A DNA stretch of 64,000 nucleotides from Parageobacillus thermantarcticus (GTDB lineage Bacteria > Bacillota > Bacilli > Bacillales > Anoxybacillaceae): NCBI RefSeq assembly GCF_900111865.1, contig NZ_FOJS01000001.1, positions 248,001-312,000 on the forward strand. The letters run 5' to 3'. Each line of letters opens with the position of its first letter. Within the stretch, counting starts at the first letter, position 1. Both the position numbers and the translations under genes were made by a program. The notes below the pieces were generated by a model, which searched no databases, was not told the origin of the DNA, and saw only the letters and a program-made list of their open reading frames with translations. This document shows, piece after piece, positions 55,179-63,959 of this stretch.

Positions 55179-56369
55179 TCATAAATTTGCCAACCGGACA
55201 ACGTCCCGAGCGATCATGACTTCTTCGTTCGTTGGGATGACTAGCACTTTTACCGGCGAATGCGGATAGCTGATGAATGCTTCTTTGCCGCGTACTTTAT
55301 TTAATGCAGGATCCCAGTATACCCCCATAAATTCGAGGCCGCGCAATACTTTGGCACGGATCAGTTCACTGTTTTCACCAATTCCAGCAGTGAAAATAAT
55401 CGCATCAACCCCGCACATGCGCGCCGCATAAGAACCGATATATTTATGAATGCGGCTCGCAAACACTTCAAGTGCCAATTCTGCGCGTTCGTGTCCTTCC
55501 GCCGCTGCTTTTTCCAAATCGCGCAAGTCGCTAGAAATGCCGGAAATGCCAAGCATTCCGCTTTTCTTATTTAATACTTCGACTACTTCTTCAGCGGTCA
55601 TTCCCGTCTTTTCCATAATATAAGGGATGAGCGCCGGATCAATGTTTCCAGAACGCGTTCCCATCGCCACGCCGGCGAGCGGCGTAAAGCCCATGGACGT
55701 ATCGATCGATTTTCCTCCTTCTACTGCAGCGATGCTGGCTCCATTTCCGAGGTGGCAAGAAATGAGGCGGAGATGTTCAATCGGGCGGCCGAGCAATTCA
55801 GCGGCACGTTGTGTGACATATTTATGTGATGTGCCATGGAAGCCGTATTTGCGAATGCCGAATTTTGTATAATATTCATATGGGAGGCTATACAAAAACG
55901 ACTGCTCTGGCATCGTTTGATGAAACGCCGTATCAAATACCGCCACGGCAGGCACATTCGGCAGCACTTCTTGAAACGCTTTAATGCCAGTAATGTTTGC
56001 TGGATTATGAAGGGGAGCAAGTTCGGATACTTCTTCGATTTGCTTTAATACTTCATCTGTGATGAGTACGGAATCACTGAATTTTTCGCCGCCGTGCACA
56101 ACACGGTGACCAATTCCGTCAATTTCATCAAACGAGCGAATAATGCTGTGCCTCATGAGCCTGTCGAGCAGCATTTTCACGGCTACTGCATGGTTTGGAA
56201 CTGCTGTGACTTCTTGAAATTTCTCGCCATTGACGGTGATCGTAAAAATGGCGTCATCAAAACCGATTCGTTCCACTATTCCTTTTGTCAAAACCTTTTC
56301 GCTTGGCATTTCAAATAATTGAAACTTTAATGATGAACTGCCGGCGTTAATCGCTAAAATTTTCGCCAT
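55179..56369 (-). CDS. ackA: Acetate kinase
   Basis: Converts acetyl phosphate and ADP to acetate and ATP in overflow metabolism, 396 aa. ASKHA fold: phosphate-1 loop [13 protein letters not shown], adenosine region and catalytic [16 protein letters not shown] near 170, [18 protein letters not shown], and [13 protein letters not shown] near 330. ATG at 56369 chosen; the upstream TTG at 56381 lies too close to the GGGAG. Expression likely activated by CcpA through the cre site upstream. Confidence 0.97.
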   Translation of the reverse strand: MAKILAINAGSSSLKFQLFEMPSEKVLTKGIVERIGFDDAIFTITVNGEKFQEVTAVPNHAVAVKMLLDRLMRHSIIRSFDEIDGIGHRVVHGGEKFSDSVLITDEVLKQIEEVSELAPLHNPANITGIKAFQEVLPNVPAVAVFDTAFHQTMPEQSFLYSLPYEYYTKFGIRKYGFHGTSHKYVTQRAAELLGRPIEHLRLISCHLGNGASIAAVEGGKSIDTSMGFTPLAGVAMGTRSGNIDPALIPYIMEKTGMTAEEVVEVLNKKSGMLGISGISSDLRDLEKAAAEGHERAELALEVFASRIHKYIGSYAARMCGVDAIIFTAGIGENSELIRAKVLRGLEFMGVYWDPALNKVRGKEAFISYPHSPVKVLVIPTNEEVMIARDVVRLANL

Positions 56370-56454
56370 ATTTCCAAACAACTCCCTTAATCATTCATCT
56401 TTTGTCATTATCATTATTTTGTTCAATTTTTCACTATTTCACTATACCTTTTTC

Positions 56455-56511
56455 ATTGTATGATTGTTCACAATCTCTTTCAAGCAAATTCTGCAATGTA
56501 ATCGATTGCAA
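56455..56511 (-). promoter_or_regulatory. ackA promoter with upstream cre (CcpA activation) site
   Basis: TTGAAA (complement of 56478-56483), 17-nt spacer, TACAAT (complement of 56455-56460). At 56497-56511 the minus strand reads TTGCAATCGATTACA, fitting every fixed position of cre WTGNAANCGNWNNCW. It lies about 14 nt upstream of the -35, the activating position known for B. subtilis ackA. Confidence 0.85.
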
Positions 56512-56555
56512 ATTTATGTTTTTATCTTTCGAAAATAGAAATAGTTACTATCTTT

Positions 56556-56593
56556 TGAAAATAAAAAATAGTTCCCGCTCATCGTCGGGAACT
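56556..56593 (-). terminator. Terminator of ytxK
   Basis: AGTTCCCG / CGGGAACT stem (complement of 56586-56593 and 56570-56577) followed by ATTTTTTATTTT on the minus strand. Hence ackA is transcribed from its own promoter downstream. Confidence 0.88.
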
Positions 56594-56596
56594 GTT

Positions 56597-57586
56597 TTAC
56601 TTTCCTTTTTCTTCCGTGATCCATTCATCAATTTTTCGCATCATTGCCCGCATCGCTTGTTTATTGGAGAAACGCGGAAGTTCCGCCAAGAGCGCTTTTT
56701 TCGGAGCTCTTACGTTTTCCCCTTTCTTTTGCAAAATAAAAATGCTTTTTGCCGCCCGTTCTGTTTTAAACATCGACAGCGGCAGCTGCAACAGCCCTTG
56801 AATGACCGCATACTCTTTAATAAATTCATGCAATTTTGCCGCCTGATCGCTTGAAAATAGGGTGTTCGGAATTAAGAAAAATAAGTAACCGCCTTCTTTC
56901 GTATAATATAAGCTTTGTTCAATGAATAAATGATGGGCGTACGAATGTCCTTCTTCCGCCTTTAAAACAAAGCGAGAAGCGTTTTCTTTATGCGGGTAAT
57001 AACCGACGGGCAAGTCGCAAACAACTACGTCAGCAAGTTCGACAAATAGCGGCTGCAAACCATCTTGATTAAAAAGCTGAATCTCGTGTTTTTGTAAATT
57101 TGCGTTCACATACGCCAGCTTGATTAATACATCGTCTATTTCCACACCGTAACTTTTCGTTTGCTTTCCTTTAAGATGGTTAAGCACCGTTGTCAGCAAA
57201 TTCGCTGTGCCGACGGCGGGATCAAGAATCGTCAAGGCAAAATGTTTGCGAGTGAATTGATTGACTAAATAGCTTATAAATAAACTAACCGCATCCGGAG
57301 TCATTTGATGATGCGGCTGCGTATATTCTTTCATCCCTTTTAACACCGCAAGCTGAAACGCTTTTCGTATTTCTTCGTTCGTAAACCGCTCAAGTTGAAT
57401 GTCGCTATATTGTTTTTTCAAGCGCTGCGCATTTATTTCGCTCACTTCTTTTTGAAGAACGTCGCCGTGAAACACGTTTTCTCCCGTCTCCGCCACCGCT
57501 TCTAAATACGTGCATTGTAATTCCTCTTGCAAGATTTTCGCCGTTTCATCAAACAGCGTAAACAAACGTTCTACTGGAGTTGCCAT
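56597..57586 (-). CDS. ytxK: YtxK, class I SAM-dependent N6-adenine methylase-like protein
   Basis: 329 aa. An N-terminal helical region (about 1-90) precedes a methyltransferase core: motif I ILDPAVGTANLLTTVLNH near 120, acidic SYGVEIDDVLIKLA, and motif IV reading VVCDLPVGYYPHKE where DNA adenine methylases have D/N-PP-Y/F. The deviation (DLPVGYY) may indicate another substrate or loss of activity. No restriction enzyme nearby. Lies between tpx and ackA as in B. subtilis; function unknown. Confidence 0.88.
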   Translation of the reverse strand: MATPVERLFTLFDETAKILQEELQCTYLEAVAETGENVFHGDVLQKEVSEINAQRLKKQYSDIQLERFTNEEIRKAFQLAVLKGMKEYTQPHHQMTPDAVSLFISYLVNQFTRKHFALTILDPAVGTANLLTTVLNHLKGKQTKSYGVEIDDVLIKLAYVNANLQKHEIQLFNQDGLQPLFVELADVVVCDLPVGYYPHKENASRFVLKAEEGHSYAHHLFIEQSLYYTKEGGYLFFLIPNTLFSSDQAAKLHEFIKEYAVIQGLLQLPLSMFKTERAAKSIFILQKKGENVRAPKKALLAELPRFSNKQAMRAMMRKIDEWITEEKGK

Positions 57587-57665
57587 GTTTCTCCACCTTT
57601 CCGGTAAGTGTCCAATAGTTTATTGTACGACGGGCATGATATGATGGCAAGAATATTAAACATAT

Positions 57666-57696
57666 GAAAAGACCTCGAAACGATCGAGGTCTTTTC
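57666..57696 (-). terminator. Terminator of tpx
   Basis: GAAAAGACCTCG / CGAGGTCTTTTC perfect stem with 7-nt loop, then ATATG; about 10 nt after the tpx stop region. Confidence 0.85.
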
Positions 57697-57704
57697 ATTA
57701 ATAT

Positions 57705-58205
57705 TTATTTCGCCGCTTTTGCCGCTTCGATTGCCGCTTCGTAGTTCGGATGATTTGTCACTTCCGGCACATATTCTACATATGTTACGGTATCATTGCT
57801 GTCAATGACAAACACCGCGCGCGCCAATAAACGCAATTCTTTAATAAGTACGCCGTACGCTTGCCCAAACGAAACATCGCGATGGTCAGAAAGGACTTGT
57901 ACGTTTTCCACACCCGCAGCACCGCACCAGCGTTTTTGCGCAAACGGCAAATCAACGCTGATCGTCAATACTTTTACGTTATCCAATTTCGCCGCTTCTT
58001 CATTAAACCGGCGTGTTTGTGCATCGCAAACGCCCGTATCCAAAGACGGAACGACGCTGATTAAGCGAACATGCCCTTTCGTATCAGCGAGCGTGACTTC
58101 CGATAAATCGTTAGCCAGCACTTTAAAATCAGGAGCTTTGTCCCCCACCTTTACTTCGTTGCCGACTAATGTTACCGGTTTTCCTTTAAATGTCACTTGT
58201 GCCAT
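57705..58205 (-). CDS. tpx: Thiol peroxidase (Tpx)
   Basis: Atypical 2-Cys peroxiredoxin reducing lipid and other hydroperoxides via thioredoxin, 166 aa. Peroxidatic Cys in [15 protein letters not shown] near residue 60 with the conserved Thr and Arg; resolving Cys in [13 protein letters not shown] near 94. Strong Shine-Dalgarno GGGGGAAAAC. Downstream of ytfJ and upstream of ytxK as in B. subtilis. Confidence 0.97.
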   Translation of the reverse strand: MAQVTFKGKPVTLVGNEVKVGDKAPDFKVLANDLSEVTLADTKGHVRLISVVPSLDTGVCDAQTRRFNEEAAKLDNVKVLTISVDLPFAQKRWCGAAGVENVQVLSDHRDVSFGQAYGVLIKELRLLARAVFVIDSNDTVTYVEYVPEVTNHPNYEAAIEAAKAAK

Positions 58206-58283
58206 TGGTTTTCCCCCTTGAAATTAATGTTACTATTGTCATCATAAAGGGAACACCAAAAAATTGCAATGATTTCCACTAAT

Positions 58284-58742
58284 TTAAATGTTAAAATCTT
58301 GTTTTTGTGTTGATGGTGGCGAGTCATTTTTATTTTTCTTCAACATTGTTTGTATTTTTTCAATCGCTTCCGGTGCTACGTCGAGAATTTTTTCATATAA
58401 ATGAGTGCTTTCGTCAAGATGAAGCAACTTTACTCCCGAAGAGTTGACAACCAAAAAAGCGATTGGGGTAATCGAAACACCGCCGCCGCTTCCACCGCCA
58501 AACGGATGCTCGCTCGTCTGCGTCTGGTTAGACGCCTGTTGCTGGCTGACGCCGTTTTTGTTACCATCCATCATAAATTCACTGCCGCCCGCGGCAAATC
58601 CAAACCCTACTTTGGAAACCGTTAAAATCACGCTCCCATCCGGTGTTTCCACCGGATCTCCAATGATCGTATTGACATCGATCATTTGTTTTAAATTTTC
58701 CATCGCAGTTGTCATCAACCCTTGAATTGGATGATTGTTCAT
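58284..58742 (-). CDS. ytfJ: GerW-family sporulation protein YtfJ
   Basis: 152 aa. The family core GDPVETPDGSVILTVSKVGF precedes GGGSGGGVSITPIAFLVV, a Gly-rich, Ser-containing stretch typical of YtfJ/GerW. In B. subtilis the protein is made in the forespore and needed for efficient germination. N-terminal MNNHPIQGLMTTAMENLKQM matches the family. It follows ytfI by 12 nt, so the two form an operon. Confidence 0.93.
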   Translation of the reverse strand: MNNHPIQGLMTTAMENLKQMIDVNTIIGDPVETPDGSVILTVSKVGFGFAAGGSEFMMDGNKNGVSQQQASNQTQTSEHPFGGGSGGGVSITPIAFLVVNSSGVKLLHLDESTHLYEKILDVAPEAIEKIQTMLKKNKNDSPPSTQKQDFNI

Positions 58743-58754
58743 GCGAGATTCCTC

Positions 58755-59438
58755 CTAGTAGCTTTCATTTGCATTCTTGGTGACAAACGTGTTTCTTTTC
58801 GGAAAACGATTGCCACGCCAATATTTCACCATTCGTATTCCTGCTAACATAGCATGCCCGATTCGAAAATGAATCATACATACGAATTTTGTTTCGGAAG
58901 CAGCTTCATGAAAAGATGGAGTAATCATAAAAAAAGGGGATGTTTTTAGTTTCATATATTTGCTGAAAAACGCGAGCAAACTGTATTTCAACGACCATCC
59001 TAACCCGACAATCATCCCTGTCGTCGCTGCATTCCCTGTTCCGATTTTCGTCTGCCATTCGAATTTTGTGATCGATATATGTCCAAGAAATTTTTTTATA
59101 ATTTCATTCAGCCGTACGACATGCTTGGCAAACTCCTTTGCTTTCTGAAAATTATCCATCATTTCCTTCGGCGTATACTTGCTTCGCTTCATCATGCCTT
59201 TCGAAATAGCTTCTATTGTTTCTTTATGGGCAATGACAACGCCCGGAGACTCTTTATCTATTTTTACAAGCGGTATATGTATCGTATAACGAATCATTCC
59301 AAATAACGTTTGAAACGTAATTTTCCATTCATCATCATCTTGTGCGTGTTGAAAAAAAATCGTAATCGACAATTTCATCATCGATACCAAAAAAAGTAAG
59401 AAAAAAAACAGGACAACGATACAAACGACCAGTTTCAA
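58755..59438 (-). CDS. ytfI: YtfI, DUF2953 membrane-anchored protein
   Basis: 227 aa. One N-terminal membrane segment (KLVVCIVVLFFFLLFLVSMM), then a mostly soluble domain ending in a basic tail (VKYWRGNRFPKR). Segments such as WQTKIGTGNAATTGMIVGLG identify the DUF2953 family, usually paired with ytfJ and linked to sporulation. Start set at TTG 59438, 8 nt after GGGAG; a GTG at 59447 touches the Shine-Dalgarno. Function unknown. Confidence 0.85.
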   Translation of the reverse strand: MKLVVCIVVLFFFLLFLVSMMKLSITIFFQHAQDDDEWKITFQTLFGMIRYTIHIPLVKIDKESPGVVIAHKETIEAISKGMMKRSKYTPKEMMDNFQKAKEFAKHVVRLNEIIKKFLGHISITKFEWQTKIGTGNAATTGMIVGLGWSLKYSLLAFFSKYMKLKTSPFFMITPSFHEAASETKFVCMIHFRIGHAMLAGIRMVKYWRGNRFPKRNTFVTKNANESY

Positions 59439-59479
59439 CCTCAGCACTCCCTTTCATCATGCTATTGTCGCCATATACC

Positions 59480-59514
59480 AAAAAAAATAAACCTGCCAAT
59501 ATGGCAGGTTTATT
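59480..59514 (-). terminator. Terminator of yteJ
   Basis: AATAAACCTGCCA / TGGCAGGTTTATT perfect 13-bp stem (59486-59498, 59502-59514), TTTTTGG tail on the minus strand; overlaps the yteJ stop. Confidence 0.9.
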
Positions 59515-59989
59515 CGTAAATGACGAGCGTATCAGCGAACTGGTCGTGCATCCCTTTTTTCTTTTCGGAAAAAGCGACAAAAAGAAATCCGATAAATAAA
59601 ATTGTTTTTGCGATAAATTTTCCGATCACTTCACGAAACAATACTGTCGTCCATGTCAACGGCTTTCCTGACTCATCGATCACTTTCATCCCAAACACCA
59701 TTTTTCCTAACGTTTGTTGAAAAAACTTCGTCATCAATACAAAATACGCGTAAAATATCACGGTTGTAGCAATTGTCGCCGGCGCGAACATGCTCGTCCG
59801 CTCGACCGAAATATCGAGCAGATGAAAAAGCGGAAACACAAGCAGGCGGTTGATGCTGCCGACAACAAGCAAATCGAGCAAATATGCCCAAAAGCGCATC
59901 CAAAACCCGGCATAGCGCACATGCATAGACGCATTGGCGCAAGTTTCGTTTCTTGTCTCTGCTGGAATGGACAAATACTCTCCAGTCAT
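59510..59989 (-). CDS. yteJ: RDD family membrane protein YteJ
   Basis: 159 aa, RDD domain with membrane segments about 30-50 (AYLLDLLVVGSINRLLVFPLF), 70-92 and 125-145. Conserved Arg and Asp in YAGFWMRFWAYLLDLL and Asp in DESGKPLT. Follows sppA by a few bases, suggesting partnership in the membrane; in B. subtilis SppA and YteJ (SppI) act together, YteJ inhibiting SppA and both affecting lantibiotic resistance. ATG at 59989 preferred (GGAAG upstream). Confidence 0.9.
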   Translation of the reverse strand: MTGEYLSIPAETRNETCANASMHVRYAGFWMRFWAYLLDLLVVGSINRLLVFPLFHLLDISVERTSMFAPATIATTVIFYAYFVLMTKFFQQTLGKMVFGMKVIDESGKPLTWTTVLFREVIGKFIAKTILFIGFLFVAFSEKKKGMHDQFADTLVIYE

Positions 59990-60002
59990 TGTTTCACTTC
60001 CT

Positions 60003-61013
60003 TTATTCAGCATATAAATACATTAAGCGTGGCGACGAAGGTTTAGAGAGCAATTTGATTAATTCGGTCGCTTCATGCTTTGGCGCTACAGTCCGATTTA
60101 GCCCCATTTTAAATAAAGAACCGAACGAAAAGTCATTCGTATATTTCACGACTTGCGCATCGGCCAAATCGTAGTCTTTTTTTATCGCGGCAATCGTGTC
60201 GTCTAAATAGCCGAACTCATCGATCAGCTTTAACTGCTTCGCTTGGCGGCCGTCATAAATTCGGCCATCCGCTATTTTGCGCACTTCGTTTTCCGGAAGG
60301 TGTCTACCTTCCGAAATTACTTTGACAAACCCTTCATAAGAATTATGGATTAATCGCTGCAATATTTCTTTTTCTTCTTCCGTCATCTTTCTTGTCGGGT
60401 TCATAATATCTTTATACGGCCCGCTTTTAATCGTAACAAGCTCCACGCCATATTTTTTAGCAAGCCCCTCATAATTTAAACTTTGCATAATTACTCCTAA
60501 CGATCCGGTCAGCGTCTCCGGGCTTGCGAAAATTTTATCGGCTGCCGTTGAAATGTAGTATCCTCCAGAGGCCGCCATCGCCCCCATGGAAACATAAATC
60601 GGTTTTTTCGTTTCTTTCTTTAACTTAAGCAGTTGATCGTGAATTTCCGCGCTTTCCACGACACCGCCACCCGGTGAGTTGACGCGCAAAACGATCGCCT
60701 TCACCGCATCATCATTTTTCGCCTGTTCAATCATTCGTAAAAATGATTGATGATCATATCCTGACGCGGTAAACAGCGCCCCAGCATCGCCAACATCTTG
60801 AATGACCCCGTTTACTTCAAGAACAACGATTTTTTGAGATTGATCGCCATCTTCAAGCACTTCTTCACTAAACTCTTGTTCCGCTAGCGCAAGCCAGTTT
60901 TCCGTCCACTTTTCAGCATCATTTGTCACCATTGTCGTAATGACATTGACTAATACTGAAATAATAAATAGTACAGCCGCAATAGACAACGCTATCCAGC
61001 GCTTTCGGTTCAT
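60003..61013 (-). CDS. sppA: Signal peptide peptidase SppA
   Basis: S49 serine protease anchored by one N-terminal membrane helix (about 5-25, WIALSIAAVLFIISVLVNVI), 336 aa, cleaving leftover signal peptides outside the membrane. Catalytic Ser in VSMGAMAASGGYYIS near residue 147; general-base Lys about 50 residues later in the IKSGPYKDIMNPTRKM region. Single-domain short form forming octamers in Bacillus. Upstream of yteJ. Confidence 0.95.
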   Translation of the reverse strand: MNRKRWIALSIAAVLFIISVLVNVITTMVTNDAEKWTENWLALAEQEFSEEVLEDGDQSQKIVVLEVNGVIQDVGDAGALFTASGYDHQSFLRMIEQAKNDDAVKAIVLRVNSPGGGVVESAEIHDQLLKLKKETKKPIYVSMGAMAASGGYYISTAADKIFASPETLTGSLGVIMQSLNYEGLAKKYGVELVTIKSGPYKDIMNPTRKMTEEEKEILQRLIHNSYEGFVKVISEGRHLPENEVRKIADGRIYDGRQAKQLKLIDEFGYLDDTIAAIKKDYDLADAQVVKYTNDFSFGSLFKMGLNRTVAPKHEATELIKLLSKPSSPRLMYLYAE

Positions 61014-61141
61014 CGTTTCTTTCCCCCTATAAAAACGGTTATTTTTAGGTTTCGTGTAAAAGTGTTACACTAAATATGTATACTTTATTTATTGTACCAT
61101 AATTACAGGTTCACTAAAATATGACAATAGGAGGATTCCCG

Positions 61142-61945
61142 ATGGCAGTTTCTCGCAATCATCTATATTTTTTTTATAAGCATGACGAACAGCATGTCAA
61201 ACGAGTAGAGCCACTGATCGCGCTCGCGAAACAAGGACCGTTTATCATCGTCGATGACCATCGAGAAGCCAATATCATCGTCAGTATTGGGGACGATGGT
61301 GCGTTTTTGCAAGCGGTGCGGCAAACAGGGTTCCGCAATGACTGCTTATATGTCGGCATTTCTACACTTCCGTCGCGCGGATTTTACTGTGACTTTCAAA
61401 TCGATGATATCGATCACATGGTAGAGGCGACAAAAAATTTGCAGCTAGAAGTAAGAAAATACCCGATTATTCAAGTTACTATCGATGACGCCGCTTCATT
61501 TTTCTGCTTAAATGAATGTTCCATTCGCTCACAAATTATTAAAACGTTGGCGATGGACGTGTTTATCGATGATTTGCATTTTGAAACATTCCGCGGTGAC
61601 GGAATCATCGTTTCGACCCCGACGGGAAGTACGGCGTATAATAAATCAGTCAATGGCGCAGTCGTTGACCCGCTTCTTCCTTGCTTTCAAGTAAGCGAGC
61701 TCGCTTCCCTCAATAATAACCGCTACCGGACGCTCGGTTCATCATTTATTTTAAGCGGGCAGCGAAAACTAACATTAAAAATGTCCGAGGAAACAAGCCA
61801 TTTTCCGATCATTGGCTTAGATAATGAGGCATTAAGCATTCAACATATCGAAAAAATCGATATTGTCTTAAGCGACAGGGTGATCAAAACCGTCCGTTTA
61901 AAAGACAATTCTTTCTGGGATAAAGTAAAGAGAACGTTTTTGTAG
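61142..61945 (+). CDS. nadK: NAD kinase (NadK2/NadF type)
   Basis: Phosphorylates NAD to NADP, 267 aa, the size of B. subtilis YtdI. The NADK GGDG loop reads SIGDDGAFLQAV, with first Gly replaced as usual in this paralogue. FCLNECSIRSQII (NE motif) and STPTGSTAYNKSVNGA (SPTGSTAY motif) are intact. ATG at 61142 with GGAGG upstream; the 61121 start is not supported. Plus strand, divergent from sppA; an IS256-like MITE lies 23 bp after its stop. Confidence 0.95.
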   Translation: MAVSRNHLYFFYKHDEQHVKRVEPLIALAKQGPFIIVDDHREANIIVSIGDDGAFLQAVRQTGFRNDCLYVGISTLPSRGFYCDFQIDDIDHMVEATKNLQLEVRKYPIIQVTIDDAASFFCLNECSIRSQIIKTLAMDVFIDDLHFETFRGDGIIVSTPTGSTAYNKSVNGAVVDPLLPCFQVSELASLNNNRYRTLGSSFILSGQRKLTLKMSEETSHFPIIGLDNEALSIQHIEKIDIVLSDRVIKTVRLKDNSFWDKVKRTFL

Positions 61946-61968
61946 GATTGTAGGAAAGCGGAAACGGC

Positions 61969-62081
61969 GATCAAGTCCGCGAAATTGTGTAAAAACAAAA
62001 CGGTAAAAAGGATTTTATTTTCCCGTAATCCAAGTCTATTGTACTGGCAATGGAATTTTACACAATAATTTGGATTTGATC
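61969..62081. mobile_element. 113-bp MITE with IS256-type terminal inverted repeats
   Basis: Left end (61969-61994) and right end (62056-62081) are 26-bp inverted repeats matching at 20 positions: GATCAA, TCC and TTGTGTAAAA are shared. They resemble the IS256 terminal repeat (GATAAAGTCC...TTGTGTAAAA) as I remember it. Flanks are GAAACGGC (61961-61968) and GAAACGAT (62082-62089), a plausible 8-bp target duplication with two changes; IS256 elements make 8-9 bp duplications. No ORF inside, so non-autonomous. Confidence 0.75.
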
Positions 62082-62184
62082 GAAACGATGGAATTGCCGC
62101 AAATGCGAATGTTCTTCTAAAGCTATGATTGAAACATTTAGCCATTTACAATGCCGTAAAAATTTTTTTCCGAAGCAAAAGAAA

Positions 62185-62217
62185 GGGGCTGTTTCGAATG
62201 GAAACAGCCCCATTTTT
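62185..62217 (-). terminator. Terminator of the acyl-CoA synthetase gene
   Basis: GGGGCTGTTTC / GAAACAGCCCC perfect 11-bp stem (62185-62195, 62201-62211) with TTTCTTTTG on the minus-strand exit and T6 on the plus side; could act in both directions. Confidence 0.88.
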
Positions 62218-63809
62218 TATTGATGCTTGGCAAGGCGCATTTCGCGTTCGCGCAGTTCGACACGGCGGATTTTTCCCGATGCCGTTTTCGGCAAATCGTC
62301 GACAAATTCAATTTTGCGCGGATACTTATACGGTGCGGTAAGCTGTTTCACATGCTCCTGCAGCTTTGGAATCAACGTCGGATCATTTTTATCTACTCCT
62401 TCGCGAAGAACGACGAACGCTTTTACAACATGGCCACGTACTTCATCTGGACTGGCGACGACAGCGCATTCTTTTACAGCAGGATGTTTGACAAGGGCGT
62501 CTTCTACTTCAAACGGTCCGATTGTATAACCGGAACTAATGATAATGTCATCGCCTCTCCCTTCAAACCAGAAATATCCGTCCTCATCTTTTTTCGCTTT
62601 ATCCCCTGTAATATAATAATCGCCCCGGAATTGCATCGCCGTTCTTTCTGGATCTTTGTAGTAATACTTAAATAACGTCGGAGTTTCAACGTGGACGGCG
62701 ATATCGCCAACTTCGCCGACAGCGCACGGTTCGCCGTTTTCGTTAATAATCTCAACGCGATTTCCCGGCGTCGGCTTGCCCATGGAACCTGGTTTGATCT
62801 TCATTCCTTTCATGACGCCGACAAGCAGCGTGTTTTCCGTTTGCCCATATCCGTCGCGCACTTGAATGTTAAAATATTTTTCAAACGTGTCAATCACTTC
62901 ACGGTTCAGCGGCTCTCCGGCAGATACGGCACTATGAAGATGCGGGAGCTTATAATCACCGATGTTCGGCACTTTCGCCATCAGCCGATACTCCGTCGGC
63001 GTGCAGCAAAGCACATTTACTTCGTACTTGCTTAAAAGCTGCAAATATTTTTCCGGATCAAACCGGCCATAATAGACAAACCCCGTCGCACCAGAACCGA
63101 GCGTCGATAAAAACGGGCTCCAAATCCATTTTTGCCATCCTGGACCAGCGGTTGCCCAGACGAGATCATTTTCTTCAATGCATAACCAATTTTTCGCGGC
63201 GATGCGCAAATGCGCATACGCCCATCCGTGCGAATGAACAACCCCTTTCGGATTTCCGGTCGTTCCCGAGGTATACGATAAAAACGCCATATCATCACGG
63301 GATGTGTCCGCGGCGACAAGTTCATCGCTTTCCTCCTTCATTGCTTCCCCTAAATGGATCCAATCGCCCGGTTTCGCCTTTCCGACAACAAATTTCACAA
63401 TATCATCAATGCCTTCAATCGGCGCAAATTGATCCACATACGGCTCATACGCGATGACCGCTTTTGCTTCGCTGTGGGAAATGCGGTATTGCAAATCTTT
63501 CGTCCGCAGCATTTCCGAACTTGGAATCACTACAAGCCCTGCTTTTAACGCTCCTAAATATACTTCATACGCTTCAATTAAGCGAGGAACCATGACAAGC
63601 ACTTTATCGCCTTTTTCAAGCCCTTGCTTTAATAAAGCGTTTCCAATCTGATTCGCACGTTTGATTAAATCACCGTATGTAATCTCTCGCGTTTCTCCTT
63701 GTTCACTTTCCCATTTCAACGCGATTTTATTCGGATTAGCCAACGCGTGCTTTTCGATTTCCGACGTCAAATTATAGCGTTCAGGAGCGATTAAATCTTC
63801 CCGCTTCAT
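62217..63809 (-). CDS. ytcI: Acyl-CoA synthetase (medium-chain/AcsM type), YtcI-like
   Basis: AMP-forming ligase activating a carboxylic acid to its CoA thioester, 530 aa. ATP loop LSYTSGTTGNPKGVVHSH near residue 172, GYGQTENTLLV near 320, hinge YITGDKAKKDEDGYFWFEGR near 400, and C-terminal catalytic Lys PKTASGKIRRVEL near 510. The acetyl-CoA synthetase Trp pocket pattern differs, so medium-chain or branched acids are likelier than acetate (inference). ATG at 63809 (MKREDLIAPERYN) preferred to TTG at 63818. Confidence 0.9.
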   Translation of the reverse strand: MKREDLIAPERYNLTSEIEKHALANPNKIALKWESEQGETREITYGDLIKRANQIGNALLKQGLEKGDKVLVMVPRLIEAYEVYLGALKAGLVVIPSSEMLRTKDLQYRISHSEAKAVIAYEPYVDQFAPIEGIDDIVKFVVGKAKPGDWIHLGEAMKEESDELVAADTSRDDMAFLSYTSGTTGNPKGVVHSHGWAYAHLRIAAKNWLCIEENDLVWATAGPGWQKWIWSPFLSTLGSGATGFVYYGRFDPEKYLQLLSKYEVNVLCCTPTEYRLMAKVPNIGDYKLPHLHSAVSAGEPLNREVIDTFEKYFNIQVRDGYGQTENTLLVGVMKGMKIKPGSMGKPTPGNRVEIINENGEPCAVGEVGDIAVHVETPTLFKYYYKDPERTAMQFRGDYYITGDKAKKDEDGYFWFEGRGDDIIISSGYTIGPFEVEDALVKHPAVKECAVVASPDEVRGHVVKAFVVLREGVDKNDPTLIPKLQEHVKQLTAPYKYPRKIEFVDDLPKTASGKIRRVELREREMRLAKHQ

Positions 63810-63911
63810 TTTCTCCAACTCCCCTTAATCAATATTAATTAAGAACGTGCTATTCATTGCTAGCTATCCATATTATACAAAATAATTTTTATATTTTGAA
63901 TATTTTTTAAA

Positions 63912-63939
63912 AAAAGTAAAAGGCGGGAAAACCCCGCCT
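63912..63939 (-). terminator. Terminator of the gene entering from the right edge
   Basis: AGGCGGG / CCCGCCT stem (63921-63927, 63933-63939) followed by TTTTACTTTTTTT on the minus strand. Confidence 0.88.
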
Positions 63940-63959
63940 CTGTAGCCATATATATTCAA

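Noticed and set aside
61121-61141. Longer NAD kinase start at 61121
   Set aside because: The strong GGAGG lies inside that extension and positions ATG 61142; the shorter protein has the family length.
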